Source of the DNA: an uncultured Eubacteriales bacterium
GTDB taxonomy: Bacteria; Bacillota; Clostridia; Oscillospirales; Oscillospiraceae
DNA length: 15,719 nt
NCBI GenBank assembly: GCA_900550165.1
Contig: URQY01000036.1
Coordinates: forward strand, 1-15,719
Direction: 5' to 3'
The notes under the pieces are model-generated. The model saw only the letters and a program-made list of their open reading frames with translations. It searched no databases and had not been told where the DNA came from. Positions 1 through 7,114 of this stretch are shown here, piece by piece. A program made the translations under genes and the position numbers. Numbering within the stretch: position 1 is the stretch's first letter; each line of letters starts with the position of its first letter.

Positions 1-1676
1 CCGTAGCACTTGGCCAGCACGTCCTTGCGCATGGCCTTGACCGTCTCGCGCGCGATGATGCGCCCGCCGATGGCCGCCTGAATGGGGATTTCAAAGAGCT
101 GGCGGGGGATATTGTCCTTGAGCTTTTCGCACAGCTTCCTCGCGCGGGCGTAGGCCTTGTCACGGTGCGCGATGAAGGAAAGCGCGTCCACCTGATCGCC
201 GTTGAGCAGGATATCGACCTTGACGAGCTCGCTCGGGCGGTAGCCGGAGAGCTCATAGTCGAGCGAGGCGTAGCCCTTGGTGTTGGCCTTGAGCGTGTCG
301 AAAAAGTCGTAGATGATCTCGTTGAGCGGCATCTCATAGTGCATCTCAACAAGATAGGTGTCGAGATACTGCATATCCTTGAACTCGCCGCGGCGGTCCT
401 GACACATCGGCATGATGTTGCCGACGTAGTCCGGCGGCGTGACGATCGTCACCTTGACATAGGGCTCCTCGGCGCGCTCGATGTGCGCGGGGTCGGGGTA
501 GTTGTGCGGGTTGTCGACGCGCACCATCGTGCCGTCGGTCTTGTAGACCTCGTAGATGACGCTCGGGAGCGTGGTGACAAGGTCAAGGTCGAATTCGCGC
601 TCGAGTCTCTCCTGAATGACCTCCATGTGCAGCATTCCGAGGAAGCCGCAGCGGAAGCCGAAGCCCAGCGCGACGGACGATTCCGGCTCGAACGTCAGGC
701 TTGCGTCGTTGAGCTGGAGCTTTTCCAGCGCGTCGCGCAGGTCGGGATATTTGCTGCCGTCCTCGGTGTAAATGCCGCAGTAGACCATCGAGCGCACCTT
801 GCGGTAGCCCGGCAGCGGCTCGCTCGCGGGATGCTCAACGCCCGTGACCGTGTCGCCGATCTGCGTTTCGTGCACGTCCTTGATGCTCGCGGTGAAATAG
901 CCGACCTGACCGGCCTCGAGCTTCTTGGCGGGCTCTAACCCGAGCGGGCGCATCAGCCCGCATTCGAGCACCTTGAACGTTGCGCCCGTGGCCATCATTT
1001 TGACCTCCATGCCGGGCTTCAGTGTGCCCTGCTTCAAGCGCATATAGACGATCACGCCGCGATAGGCGTCGTAATAGCTGTCGAAGATCAGCGCCTGCAG
1101 CGGCGCGTTCGGGTCACCCTGCGGGCAAGGGAGATTCTGCACGATGTCCTCGAGCACCGCGTCGATATTGATGCCCTGCTTGGCGGAAATTTCGGGCGCA
1201 TCCTCGGCGGGGATGGCCAAAATATCCTCGATCTCCTGCTTGACGCGCTTGGGGTCGGCCGCGGGCAGATCGATCTTGTTGATCACGGGGCGGATCTCCA
1301 GATCGTGCTCCATCGCAAGGTAGGTGTTGGCAAGCGTCTGCGCCTCGATGCCCTGCGAGGCATCGACGACCAGCAGCGCGCCCTCGCACGCCGCGAGCGA
1401 GCGCGAGACCTCGTAGTTGAAGTCGACGTGGCCCGGCGTGTCGATCAGGTTGAGTGTGTAGACCTGCCCGTCGGCTGCGGTGTAGTCAAACGTGACGGCG
1501 CGGGCCTTGATCGTGATGCCGCGCTCGCGCTCGAGGTCCATATTGTCGAGGATCTGATCCTCCATCTCGCGCGCGGAAACGGCGTTGCACTTTTCCAAAA
1601 GCCGGTCCGCCAGCGTCGACTTGCCGTGGTCAATATGTGCGATGATACTGAAATTTCGAATGTTCTTTTCGTTCAT
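1..1676 (-). CDS. lepA: Elongation factor 4 (LepA), 3' end outside window
   Basis: LepA is a ribosome-associated translational GTPase that acts on stalled or maturing ribosomes. The visible 558 codons begin at ATG 1676-1674, preceded by an AGGAGC ribosome binding site. G1 is AHIDHGKST at residues 13-21, G3 DTPGH at 79-83 and G4 NKID at 133-136. The last visible residues are the LepA-typical RETVKAMRKDVLAKCY, so about 40 residues of the usual roughly 600 lie beyond position 1. No promoter is evident directly upstream. The gene is probably read from the XRE regulator gene on the same strand, across the duplicated and hairpin-rich 1677-1982 spacer. The partner copy of its first 20 codons is at 1839-1898. 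Identification is very secure. Confidence 0.97.
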   Translation of the reverse strand, partial: MNEKNIRNFSIIAHIDHGKSTLADRLLEKCNAVSAREMEDQILDNMDLERERGITIKARAVTFDYTAADGQVYTLNLIDTPGHVDFNYEVSRSLAACEGALLVVDASQGIEAQTLANTYLAMEHDLEIRPVINKIDLPAADPKRVKQEIEDILAIPAEDAPEISAKQGINIDAVLEDIVQNLPCPQGDPNAPLQALIFDSYYDAYRGVIVYMRLKQGTLKPGMEVKMMATGATFKVLECGLMRPLGLEPAKKLEAGQVGYFTASIKDVHETQIGDTVTGVEHPASEPLPGYRKVRSMVYCGIYTEDGSKYPDLRDALEKLQLNDASLTFEPESSVALGFGFRCGFLGMLHMEVIQERLEREFDLDLVTTLPSVIYEVYKTDGTMVRVDNPHNYPDPAHIERAEEPYVKVTIVTPPDYVGNIMPMCQDRRGEFKDMQYLDTYLVEMHYEMPLNEIIYDFFDTLKANTKGYASLDYELSGYRPSELVKVDILLNGDQVDALSFIAHRDKAYARARKLCEKLKDNIPRQLFEIPIQAAIGGRIIARETVKAMRKDVLAKCY

Positions 1677-1737
1677 AGCTGTTGCTCCTGTCTGTTGTCG
1701 GCAAGGCGGCGCTGCGCGCCGAACGGCGCGTCCAAGC

Positions 1738-1785
1738 GTTTTGCCCTCGGGCAAAACCTTGCCGCAGGGCGAATTCATTTCGCCC
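1738..1785. repeat. Hairpin repeat family II, copy 1
   Basis: Two adjacent stem-loops, GTTTTGCC-ctcg-GGCAAAAC (1738-1757) and GGGCGAA-ttcat-TTCGCCC (1767-1785), are joined by CTTGCCGCA. The same modules with the same linker recur at 7156-7203, where the first loop is GCAA and the second stem is GGGCGGA/TCCGCCC. The stem differences are therefore paired (A-T for G-C). A shortened version, the CAAGCGTTTTGCC motif alone, is at 1955-1967. Confidence 0.8.
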
Positions 1786-1820
1786 GAGGATGTTCAATCA
1801 AAAGGGTTCCCGCAAGGGCT

Positions 1821-1898
1821 TCAGCCCTTGTGGGAAAACGACTTGCCGTGGTCAATATGTGCGATGATGGAAAAATTTCGGATGTTCTTTTCGTTCAT
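1821..1898 (-). pseudogene. Truncated duplicate of the lepA 5' end (25 codons)
   Basis: ATG 1898-1896 opens a frame encoding the first 20 residues of LepA exactly, through the P-loop HIDHGKS. It then reads FSHKG and stops at TGA 1823-1821. It keeps the same ribosome binding site and spacing as lepA and lies upstream of it on the same strand and in the same reading phase. The stop falls in the loop of the 1807-1836 hairpin. The duplicate could be a non-functional relic. It could also be translated as a leader peptide, since the start signals are intact, but nothing in the sequence proves this. Confidence 0.75.
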
Positions 1899-1982
1899 AG
1901 CTGTTGCTCCTGTTTGTTGTCGGCAAGGCGGCGCCGCGCGCCAAATGGCGCGTCCAAGCGTTTTGCCGCAGGGGAAATTCTC

Positions 1983-2663
1983 TTATTTCCTGCCGAGCAG
2001 GGAATTGGTCTTTTCTTCGGTGCTGTGGAGCACCTGCGTCACGCTCTGCATGAGACCGGGGTAGAGCGCGGTGAGCGCCTCGTCCTCCATGGGCGCGAAC
2101 GCGCCGTCCTTTTCCGCAAGTGCCGCGAGCGAGGAGGCATAAGCGATGTAATCCGCACGCATTTGCGCGTCCACCGCGCCGGACTGGTAGGCCGTGCTGT
2201 CGAGGCCGAAGTAGCCCTCTTTTCCGCCGCTCGCACGGTGCAGCGCGCGGTAGAGCTGGTAGAAGGCACCGCCGAGATAGCTGCCCGCCGACGTGATGAG
2301 CGTGCGGTCGTTCGTCTTGCCGAGGAGCTCAAAAAGGACGCCCGCGGTGTTGACGAGCATCTTCTTTTGCAGCGTCGCGGCGATGCTGCCGCGCAGCGTG
2401 CCCTTTTCATCGCTCGAATCGTAGAGCGATTCGGCGTCGATCATGCCGCCGTCGCGGTCCAGCGTGCGCCCGAGCAGATAGTCTGCCGACACATGGTAGT
2501 AATCGCACGCCTTTTTGACAAACGCAAGCCCCGGCTCGCGGATGCCGTTTTCGTAGTGGGACAGCAGTGCCTGCGAAATGCCGAGCTCTTTCGCGGCCTT
2601 GCGCTGGGAGATGCCCTTTTCCTGCCGCAGCAGGGCAAGGGTGCGGGAAAAGTCAGCATTCAT
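1983..2663 (-). CDS. XRE-family helix-turn-helix transcriptional regulator
   Basis: Protein of 226 aa. Residues about 5-60 form a Cro/CI-type DNA-binding domain, with QRKAAKELGISQALLSHYENG covering the helix-turn-helix, followed by the common XRE ending HVSADYLLGR. The remaining roughly 150 residues are mostly helical in character and match nothing I recognise; they may serve in dimerisation or sensing. ATG 2663 is preferred because GAGG lies 8 nt upstream; a TTG seven codons earlier (2684) is the alternative. It has its own promoter overlapped by two dyads, which suggests autoregulation. It lies upstream of lepA on the same strand and may be co-transcribed with it. The regulator class is secure; its targets are unknown. 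Confidence 0.9.
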   Translation of the reverse strand: MNADFSRTLALLRQEKGISQRKAAKELGISQALLSHYENGIREPGLAFVKKACDYYHVSADYLLGRTLDRDGGMIDAESLYDSSDEKGTLRGSIAATLQKKMLVNTAGVLFELLGKTNDRTLITSAGSYLGGAFYQLYRALHRASGGKEGYFGLDSTAYQSGAVDAQMRADYIAYASSLAALAEKDGAFAPMEDEALTALYPGLMQSVTQVLHSTEEKTNSLLGRK

Positions 2664-2691
2664 GGCAATAACCTCGTCGTTCAAAATACGG

Positions 2692-2732
2692 TAGGTTATA
2701 GTATAGCCTATTGATTACCGCTTGTAAATCAA
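2692..2732 (-). promoter_or_regulatory. Promoter of the XRE gene with two operator-like dyads
   Basis: On the minus strand, -35 TTTACA (2728-2723) and -10 TATACT (2705-2700) are separated by 17 bp. The -10 is centred in the dyad TAGGCTATA-C-TATAACCTA (2710-2692, one mismatch). The -35 lies within TTGATT-10-AATCAA (2732-2711). Dyads over both promoter elements are typical of an autorepressed XRE regulator; that role is inferred. Confidence 0.72.
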
Positions 2733-2750
2733 AAAATCCGCAAAAAACGC

Positions 2751-2785
2751 AAAAAAACAGGGCACGGCGGTCACCCGCCATGCCC
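2751..2785 (-). terminator. Intrinsic terminator after the small membrane protein gene
   Basis: Read on the minus strand, an 11-bp GC-rich stem (2785-2775 with 2770-2760, one G-T wobble, 4-nt loop) is followed by TGTTTTTTT. An 8-bp competing pairing (AACAGGGC at 2756-2763 with GCCCTGTT at 2805-2812) overlaps it. Confidence 0.85.
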
Positions 2786-2811
2786 CAAGGAGGAGAAGAA
2801 AACAGCCCTGT

Positions 2812-3084
2812 TCAAATGAGCGCGCTGAGCAGCCACGCAAGGGCGATGCCGCCCGCGCCCACGCCGCACCACAGCGCGGGCGAGCCGCGCCGCAGAAGGC
2901 TCTTCGTGCGCGTCTGCGTGCGGCCGCAGCTGCGCGCCACGCGGCAGGCCTCGTCCACCAGCTTCTGTGCCGTCACGCCGCTGCGCGTTGATACGTCGCT
3001 GCGCACGATGAAGATCGCCTGTTCAAACAGCTCCGTATCGGGTGAATCGACCACGATGACCCGTCTTGATGTTCCCCTGACCAA
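2812..3084 (-). CDS. Small conserved-looking protein with a C-terminal membrane helix, function unknown
   Basis: 90 aa starting at TTG 3084-3082, with GGGAGG about 9 nt upstream; no ATG is available near the start. Residues 1-60 are soluble and contain RRVIVVDSPDTELFEQAIFIVRSD, followed by a helical stretch (VTAQKLVDEACRVA) and an Arg/Lys-rich segment. Residues about 71-90 (ALWCGVGAGGIALAWLLSALI) form one hydrophobic segment at the extreme C-terminus, so it may be tail-anchored. It lies 90 bp downstream of spoIIE on the same strand and ends at a strong terminator, which supports a real transcribed gene. I do not recognise the family. Confidence 0.62.
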   Translation of the reverse strand: MVRGTSRRVIVVDSPDTELFEQAIFIVRSDVSTRSGVTAQKLVDEACRVARSCGRTQTRTKSLLRRGSPALWCGVGAGGIALAWLLSALI

Positions 3085-3122
3085 TACTGCGCACCTCCCG
3101 GCGGAAAAATGTTCTAAAAGCA

Positions 3123-3149
3123 GTATGCCCCGCGTGCGGGGCGCTATAC
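3123..3149 (-). terminator. Stem-loop after spoIIE, weak terminator or processing site
   Basis: A perfect GCCCCG-cgtg-CGGGGC hairpin (3127-3142) is extended by GTAT/ATAC arms with a 3-nt bulge. On the minus strand the tail is only ATACTGCTTTT, so termination would be partial at best. It lies between spoIIE and the small membrane protein gene. Confidence 0.4.
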
Positions 3150-3174
3150 CGCGCGCCGCAAATTTTCCGATGCG

Positions 3175-5202
3175 CTACACCTCCTGCGCGCCGATCGCCT
3201 CCTTCGGGATATAGAGCGCCATCACGCCCGCGTCATCCGTCTCACCGCGGCGGCTGATGCTTTCGGCCAGGATCGCCGAGACGAGCAGCTGCGGATTTTC
3301 GCCCTCCCAGCCCGCAAGCAGATTTTGCAGCCACTCGTCATCCGAGCTGTCGGCCACGCCGTCGGAGAGCATTACGAAAAAGCACCCCGGCGAGAGCTTG
3401 ATATGCGTCGCCTCCGGCGGGGGCGAGCCCTCCTGCAGGCCCGCGGGCAGGCACGAGCAGGTCACGCGGCGCACCGTGCCGCCGCGCTTGAGGTAGCTCG
3501 GCGCCGCGCCGTACTTGTAGAGCTCGCCCTCGAGCGTTTGCAGCGAGAGCGTGAGCAGGTCGACGGTCGTGAAACTGTCGGTCGACTCGGCGCGAAGGGA
3601 GAGTGCGCTGTTGAGCGTTTTGAGCGCGGGCGGCGCGTCGATGCCCGCGCGCAGGAAGCGCTCTAAAAGGCGCACAGCCATCGCGGATTCGCGCTGCGCA
3701 GCCTCGCCGCAGCCCATCCCATCGGAAAGCAGCAGGCAGAGCGTGCCGCTTTCGGTCTCGAACTGGCTCGCGCTGTCGCCGCTCACCCGCTCGCCGCGCT
3801 TGGGCCGCAGCGACAGGCCGAGCTGATAGGGATGCACCGGCAGCGCGGACGCCGTCTGCGCGCCTGCGCCGTCCGCCGCGCTTTGCAGCAGCTCAGAGAG
3901 CTGGGCATACTGCGAGGCCGCCTTTGCGTGGTCCTCGGCAATGCGCCGCCGGTACTGCCGCCGCAGAAGATAGGTGTGCAGCTCTTCATTCACAGCGGAC
4001 AAAAAGCTCGGAAAACGGATGCAGCGGTCGGCAAAATACGACGGGAAATCTTCGCCCTTGCCCTGCCCGCGGCGCAGCAGCGCGGCGGTCGCGTCGTTGA
4101 GCGCCGTGTAGGTCCGCTGATACTCCTTTTCCCAGCAGAAATCGCACAGCGCGCAGCCGCGGCAGACCTTTTCCGCCGCGCGGTCGAAGATGGCGGCGGG
4201 ATTTTCCTCCGTCCGCTTCGGCGGGCGGGCGACGCTGTCGTAGAGCTCGCGCAGCGCGGCGGCAGACTCGGTCAGCGTTTTGCGCAGCGCGGTGTCGGCC
4301 TGCGCGGTCTCTGCCGCGTCAAGGCGGCGGCCGCGAAAGAATCTTGGCGGGATGAGCAGGAACAGCAGCGTCGCCGCAAGCGTCTCGTAGACCAGCACGA
4401 GTCCGATCTGCGCGCTCATCGGCAGCGCAAAGCACAGAACGCTGAAGACAAACCACAGCGCCGAGCCCACGCGGTTGCCCCGGCACGTCACGCTCACGAG
4501 GATCGCTGCAAAGGCATACGCCGCCGCGTGCGTGAAGCCGCCGTTGCCCGCTGTCAGGTCCATCGCAAGGCCGATGCACACCGCCGCCGGGACAGACACC
4601 GCGCCGCTGCGCTCAAAGGCCGCGAGCAGCACCACGAGCATCGAGGCGATGCGCCCCGGCGCGAAGCCGTTCGCCGTCTCATAGGACGAAAAGGCCATCA
4701 GCACACCCAGCAGGATGAAAAGCGCGGCAAAGGGATGCTCCTTTTCCTCGGGCGCGAGCAGCGCGCGGCCGCTCATCGCCCCCAGCGCCGTGAGCAGCAG
4801 GCAGACGAGGCAGTTTGCCGCCTCGCCCGCGCCGTCGCGCAGCACGTAGACAAATTCGACCGAGAACATCATCCCCGCCGCCATCAGCGGCAGGAAAAAG
4901 CGTCTGCGGTAAAGCTTCAGGTCAAAAAAGGCGTTGTTCGCCGTAAAAATGAGCACCGCCGCGGCAAAGGTGCGCAGCGCGTGCGTGAAGGGCAGGAAGA
5001 GGAACGCCCCTGCCGACGCGCCGACGAGTGCGCTCAGTCCCCGTACCCCCGGCCCCGCCGCAGCCGTCAGCCCAAGCGCAAGCGGCGCATAGCCGCCGAA
5101 GACCTGCGCACCGGAGAGCACCGCCGCGAGCGCAAAGCGCAGCGCGCAGTCCACAAATTTTCCCGACCATTCCTTGCTGCGCAGCAGCTCCATCCCTTTC
5201 AC
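3175..5202 (-). CDS. spoIIE: Stage II sporulation protein E, membrane PP2C-type phosphatase
   Basis: SpoIIE dephosphorylates the anti-anti-sigma factor SpoIIAA and so triggers sigma-F in the forespore; it also joins FtsZ at the polar septum. This 675-aa protein has about ten hydrophobic segments in residues 20-300. A cysteine cluster follows at about 346-356 (CRGCALCDFCW), then a linker, then the C-terminal phosphatase domain. Metal-binding motifs are SDGMGCG (D494), LSDGV (D614) and TDDAGVM (D656/D657). It is shorter than the roughly 830 aa of the Bacillus protein, mostly in the central region. The start is GTG 5202-5200, with AAGGAGGGG 7 nt upstream. It lies behind the ribF terminator, so it probably has its own promoter. 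Its presence implies an endospore-forming host. Confidence 0.93.
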   Translation of the reverse strand: MKGMELLRSKEWSGKFVDCALRFALAAVLSGAQVFGGYAPLALGLTAAAGPGVRGLSALVGASAGAFLFLPFTHALRTFAAAVLIFTANNAFFDLKLYRRRFFLPLMAAGMMFSVEFVYVLRDGAGEAANCLVCLLLTALGAMSGRALLAPEEKEHPFAALFILLGVLMAFSSYETANGFAPGRIASMLVVLLAAFERSGAVSVPAAVCIGLAMDLTAGNGGFTHAAAYAFAAILVSVTCRGNRVGSALWFVFSVLCFALPMSAQIGLVLVYETLAATLLFLLIPPRFFRGRRLDAAETAQADTALRKTLTESAAALRELYDSVARPPKRTEENPAAIFDRAAEKVCRGCALCDFCWEKEYQRTYTALNDATAALLRRGQGKGEDFPSYFADRCIRFPSFLSAVNEELHTYLLRRQYRRRIAEDHAKAASQYAQLSELLQSAADGAGAQTASALPVHPYQLGLSLRPKRGERVSGDSASQFETESGTLCLLLSDGMGCGEAAQRESAMAVRLLERFLRAGIDAPPALKTLNSALSLRAESTDSFTTVDLLTLSLQTLEGELYKYGAAPSYLKRGGTVRRVTCSCLPAGLQEGSPPPEATHIKLSPGCFFVMLSDGVADSSDDEWLQNLLAGWEGENPQLLVSAILAESISRRGETDDAGVMALYIPKEAIGAQEV

Positions 5203-5234
5203 AGCTCGTCCCCTCCTTGTGCGTTGTGAAGGTT

Positions 5235-5268
5235 ATTGTAAACGGACGGGGCAAAAAAGGCTGTCGGG
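5235..5268 (-). promoter_or_regulatory. Candidate spoIIE promoter region (weak)
   Basis: Between the ribF terminator and spoIIE, a TACAAT -10-like hexamer lies at 5240-5235 on the minus strand. No good -35 is found at 17 bp. A TGTCGGG (5262-5268, plus strand) partly matches the Spo0A box TGTCGAA, 5 of 7. Spo0A-activated spoIIE promoters are known to have poor, widely spaced -35 elements, so the match is suggestive only. Confidence 0.3.
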
Positions 5269-5280
5269 AAATGAGGGCGC

Positions 5281-5313
5281 AAAAAAAGAACGTCCGTCCG
5301 AAGACAGGCGTTC
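5281..5313 (-). terminator. Intrinsic terminator of the rimP-ribF operon
   Basis: Minus-strand hairpin with GAACG/CGTTC outer pairs, one internal mismatch, five inner pairs and a stable TTCG loop, followed by seven T. It begins about 10 nt after the ribF stop codon and separates ribF from spoIIE. Confidence 0.88.
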
Positions 5314-5323
5314 CGTTTTGATA

Positions 5324-6217
5324 TTATTTGACGATTTCTTCCGCTTCGCGGGCATTTTGGGCGATCATGTCGTGCAATTCCTGCGTGGAGGAAAATTTCT
5401 TTTCCTCACGAAGGTAGTCGAAAAAATCGAGCTGCAATTTCTGCCCGTACAGATCGCCGTCGAAGCCGACGAGGTACGTCTCGATCGTCACGGTGTCCTT
5501 GTCGCTCACCGTCGGCCGCACGCCGACGTTTGTCACGCCCACACAGGTCTCGCCGCCCGGCAGATGGGCGCGCGTGGCGTACACACCGCGCTTCAAGGCG
5601 ATGATGTGTTCCTCAGGGATGAGGTTTGCCGTCGGGAAAAGGGATTTTTTCCCGATGCCCTCGCCGTGGCGCACCGTGCCCTCCACGGAAAAATAATGGC
5701 CGAGAAATTCCGCGGCGCGCCTGACCTCGCCCGCTTCCAGAAGCGAGCGGATATAAGTTGAAGAGACGGTCACACCGTCTTTTTCGACGCGCGGGATGAT
5801 GTCGCAGCCGAGGCCGTGGGCAGCGCAGTAACTTCTGAGCTTTTCCACATCGCCCTCATTTTTGTGGCCGAAGCGGAAGTCATGTCCCGCGACAAGGTGC
5901 ACAGCGTGATACTTCCTGACGAGAAGCTCTGAGATAAAATCTTCCCACGGCATGGTCATCATGCTTTGGTCGAACGGCTCGACAAAGACCTCCTGCACGC
6001 CGTATTGTGTGCGGATGATGTTTGCGCGCTCAGACGGCGTTGTCAGCAGCGGCACGGGCTTTCCCGTGACGAATTCACGCGGCGAGCGGTCGAACGTGAA
6101 CGCCGCGGAGCGGCAGCCGCGCTCCTGTGCGCGGCGCACCGCCATTTTGAGCAGTTCGCCGTGCCCGATATGCACCCCGTCGAAAAAGCCCAGGGCGATG
6201 ACTGTGGTTTCATTCAT
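5324..6217 (-). CDS. ribF: Bifunctional riboflavin kinase / FAD synthetase
   Basis: RibF phosphorylates riboflavin to FMN and adenylates FMN to FAD in the cytoplasm. The 297-aa protein has the N-terminal nucleotidyltransferase (FAD synthetase) domain with GFFDGVHIGH (residues 10-19) and SSTYIRSLL. The C-terminal flavokinase domain carries GKKSLFPTANL and the GVTNVGVRPT region. Length is normal for the family. It starts at ATG 6217-6215, with AAAGGA upstream, 27 bp after truB. It is the last gene of the translation operon, a common place for it in Firmicutes. No FMN riboswitch was seen before it. Confidence 0.96.
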   Translation of the reverse strand: MNETTVIALGFFDGVHIGHGELLKMAVRRAQERGCRSAAFTFDRSPREFVTGKPVPLLTTPSERANIIRTQYGVQEVFVEPFDQSMMTMPWEDFISELLVRKYHAVHLVAGHDFRFGHKNEGDVEKLRSYCAAHGLGCDIIPRVEKDGVTVSSTYIRSLLEAGEVRRAAEFLGHYFSVEGTVRHGEGIGKKSLFPTANLIPEEHIIALKRGVYATRAHLPGGETCVGVTNVGVRPTVSDKDTVTIETYLVGFDGDLYGQKLQLDFFDYLREEKKFSSTQELHDMIAQNAREAEEIVK

Positions 6218-6244
6218 AGTTCAGGTTTCCTTTTTGCGTCAGCG

Positions 6245-7108
6245 TCACACGCTGAAAAAATTTCGTTTCGAGGTGAGCAAACCGTCCTTCGCCTCCGACA
6301 GGGCGAGAAACGCCCCGTTCCGGCCGTAGACACGGTAGAGCCCGTCGGGGATCTTTGCCCGCAGGGGATTGCCGCACAGACACCTGCGCTCCTGCTCGGC
6401 GCTCGGGATGGTGTATGCCGGATAAGCGCGAAACAGGCTGTCGGCCGGGCGGAGCAGGGCTTCGCCCTCGCGCGCCGCATCCTCGAGCGTCACCGCCTCG
6501 TCGATGCGGAAGCCCGACGCCTCCGTGCGGCGCAGCGCCGCCATGCAGCCGCCGCAGCCGAGCGCCTGACCGAGGTCGTGGCACAGCGTGCGGATATACG
6601 TGCCCTTTGAGCACACAACGCGCAGGGCGTATTGGCCATTTCCCAAATTTTGCGTCAGCGCAAGGTCGAAGATCGTGATCCTGCGCGGCTTGCGCGCGAC
6701 CTCCTTGCCCTGGCGGGCAAGGTCGTAGAGCTTCTGGCCGTTGATCTTGATAGCCGAATACATCGGCGGGAGCTGCTCGATCTCGCCGAGAAAGCGCGGC
6801 AGCGCCGCGCGCACCTCGTCCTCCGTGACGGTCACGGCGCGCTCTTCAAGCGTTTCGCCGGTCGTATCCTGCGTGTCGGTCACAACGCCGAGCTGCAAAA
6901 CGGCCTCGTAGACCTTTCTGCCGCCCTCGGCAAAGGAGACCGCCTTGGTCGCCTGCCCGACGAACACGGGCAGCACACCCGTCGCCATGGGGTCGAGCGT
7001 CCCTGCGTGGCCGACGCGCTTTTCATGCAGGATGCCCCGGAGCTTGGCGCACACGTCCATGCTCGTCCAGCCTGCGGGTTTATCGATGATAATGATTCCG
7101 TTGGGCAT
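6245..7108 (-). CDS. truB: tRNA pseudouridine(55) synthase TruB
   Basis: TruB converts U55 in the T-loop of tRNAs to pseudouridine. The 287-aa protein opens with the typical GIIIIDKPAGWTS and has the catalytic motif HAGTLDPMATGVLP, with the nucleophile Asp39. It also has the downstream YSAIKINGQKLYDLAR and GTYIRTLCHDLG motifs, and a PUA-like C-terminal part. ATG 7108-7106 is chosen because AAAGGAG sits just upstream and because the family begins here; the frame is open 15 codons further without a good ribosome binding site. It lies between nrnA, across a hairpin repeat, and ribF. Confidence 0.96.
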   Translation of the reverse strand: MPNGIIIIDKPAGWTSMDVCAKLRGILHEKRVGHAGTLDPMATGVLPVFVGQATKAVSFAEGGRKVYEAVLQLGVVTDTQDTTGETLEERAVTVTEDEVRAALPRFLGEIEQLPPMYSAIKINGQKLYDLARQGKEVARKPRRITIFDLALTQNLGNGQYALRVVCSKGTYIRTLCHDLGQALGCGGCMAALRRTEASGFRIDEAVTLEDAAREGEALLRPADSLFRAYPAYTIPSAEQERRCLCGNPLRAKIPDGLYRVYGRNGAFLALSEAKDGLLTSKRNFFSV

Positions 7109-7114
7109 AAATTC

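Larger units (their letters stand above)
1617..1967. repeat. Direct repeat of the lepA 5' end and upstream DNA (222-bp offset)
   Basis: Positions 1617-1745 and 1839-1967 align without gaps with 9 differences in 129 bp. Each copy holds the first 20 lepA codons, the start codon, the CAGGAGCAAC ribosome binding site region, and about 65 bp of upstream DNA including a CGCGCC/GGCGCG stem-loop. The five differences inside the codons are all synonymous: Ile ATT/ATC, Phe TTC/TTT, Ser AGT/TCC. In the stem-loop the stem is unchanged and only the loop differs (GAAC versus AAAT). The copies diverge at 1746 and 1968. Confidence 0.93.
1677..1982. other. Spacer between the XRE gene and lepA: duplicated DNA and stem-loops
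   Basis: This 306-bp stretch has no intact gene. From lepA outward it holds the lepA ribosome binding site and stem-loops at 1715-1730 (CGCGCC/GGCGCG), 1738-1757 (GTTTTGCC/GGCAAAAC), 1767-1785 (GGGCGAA/TTCGCCC) and 1807-1836 (13-bp stem with one G-U pair, loop TTCA). It then holds the truncated lepA copy and a second CGCGCC/GGCGCG stem-loop at 1937-1952. No convincing promoter was found. Confidence 0.85.

Noticed and set aside
1677..1840. Dedicated lepA promoter in the spacer
   Set aside because: A TTGATT is present near 1800 on the minus strand, but no -10-like hexamer follows at a suitable distance.
1305..2714. 469-codon plus-strand frame across lepA and the XRE gene
   Set aside because: It crosses two real genes and the duplicated spacer; its internal repeat is just the lepA duplication read backwards.
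3832..5229. 465-codon plus-strand frame opposite spoIIE
   Set aside because: Arg/Gln/Ala-rich antisense translation of a high-GC gene; spoIIE motifs fix the true strand.
6218..6244. FMN riboswitch for ribF
   Set aside because: The truB-ribF gap is 27 nt and cannot hold one; none was seen before the operon either.
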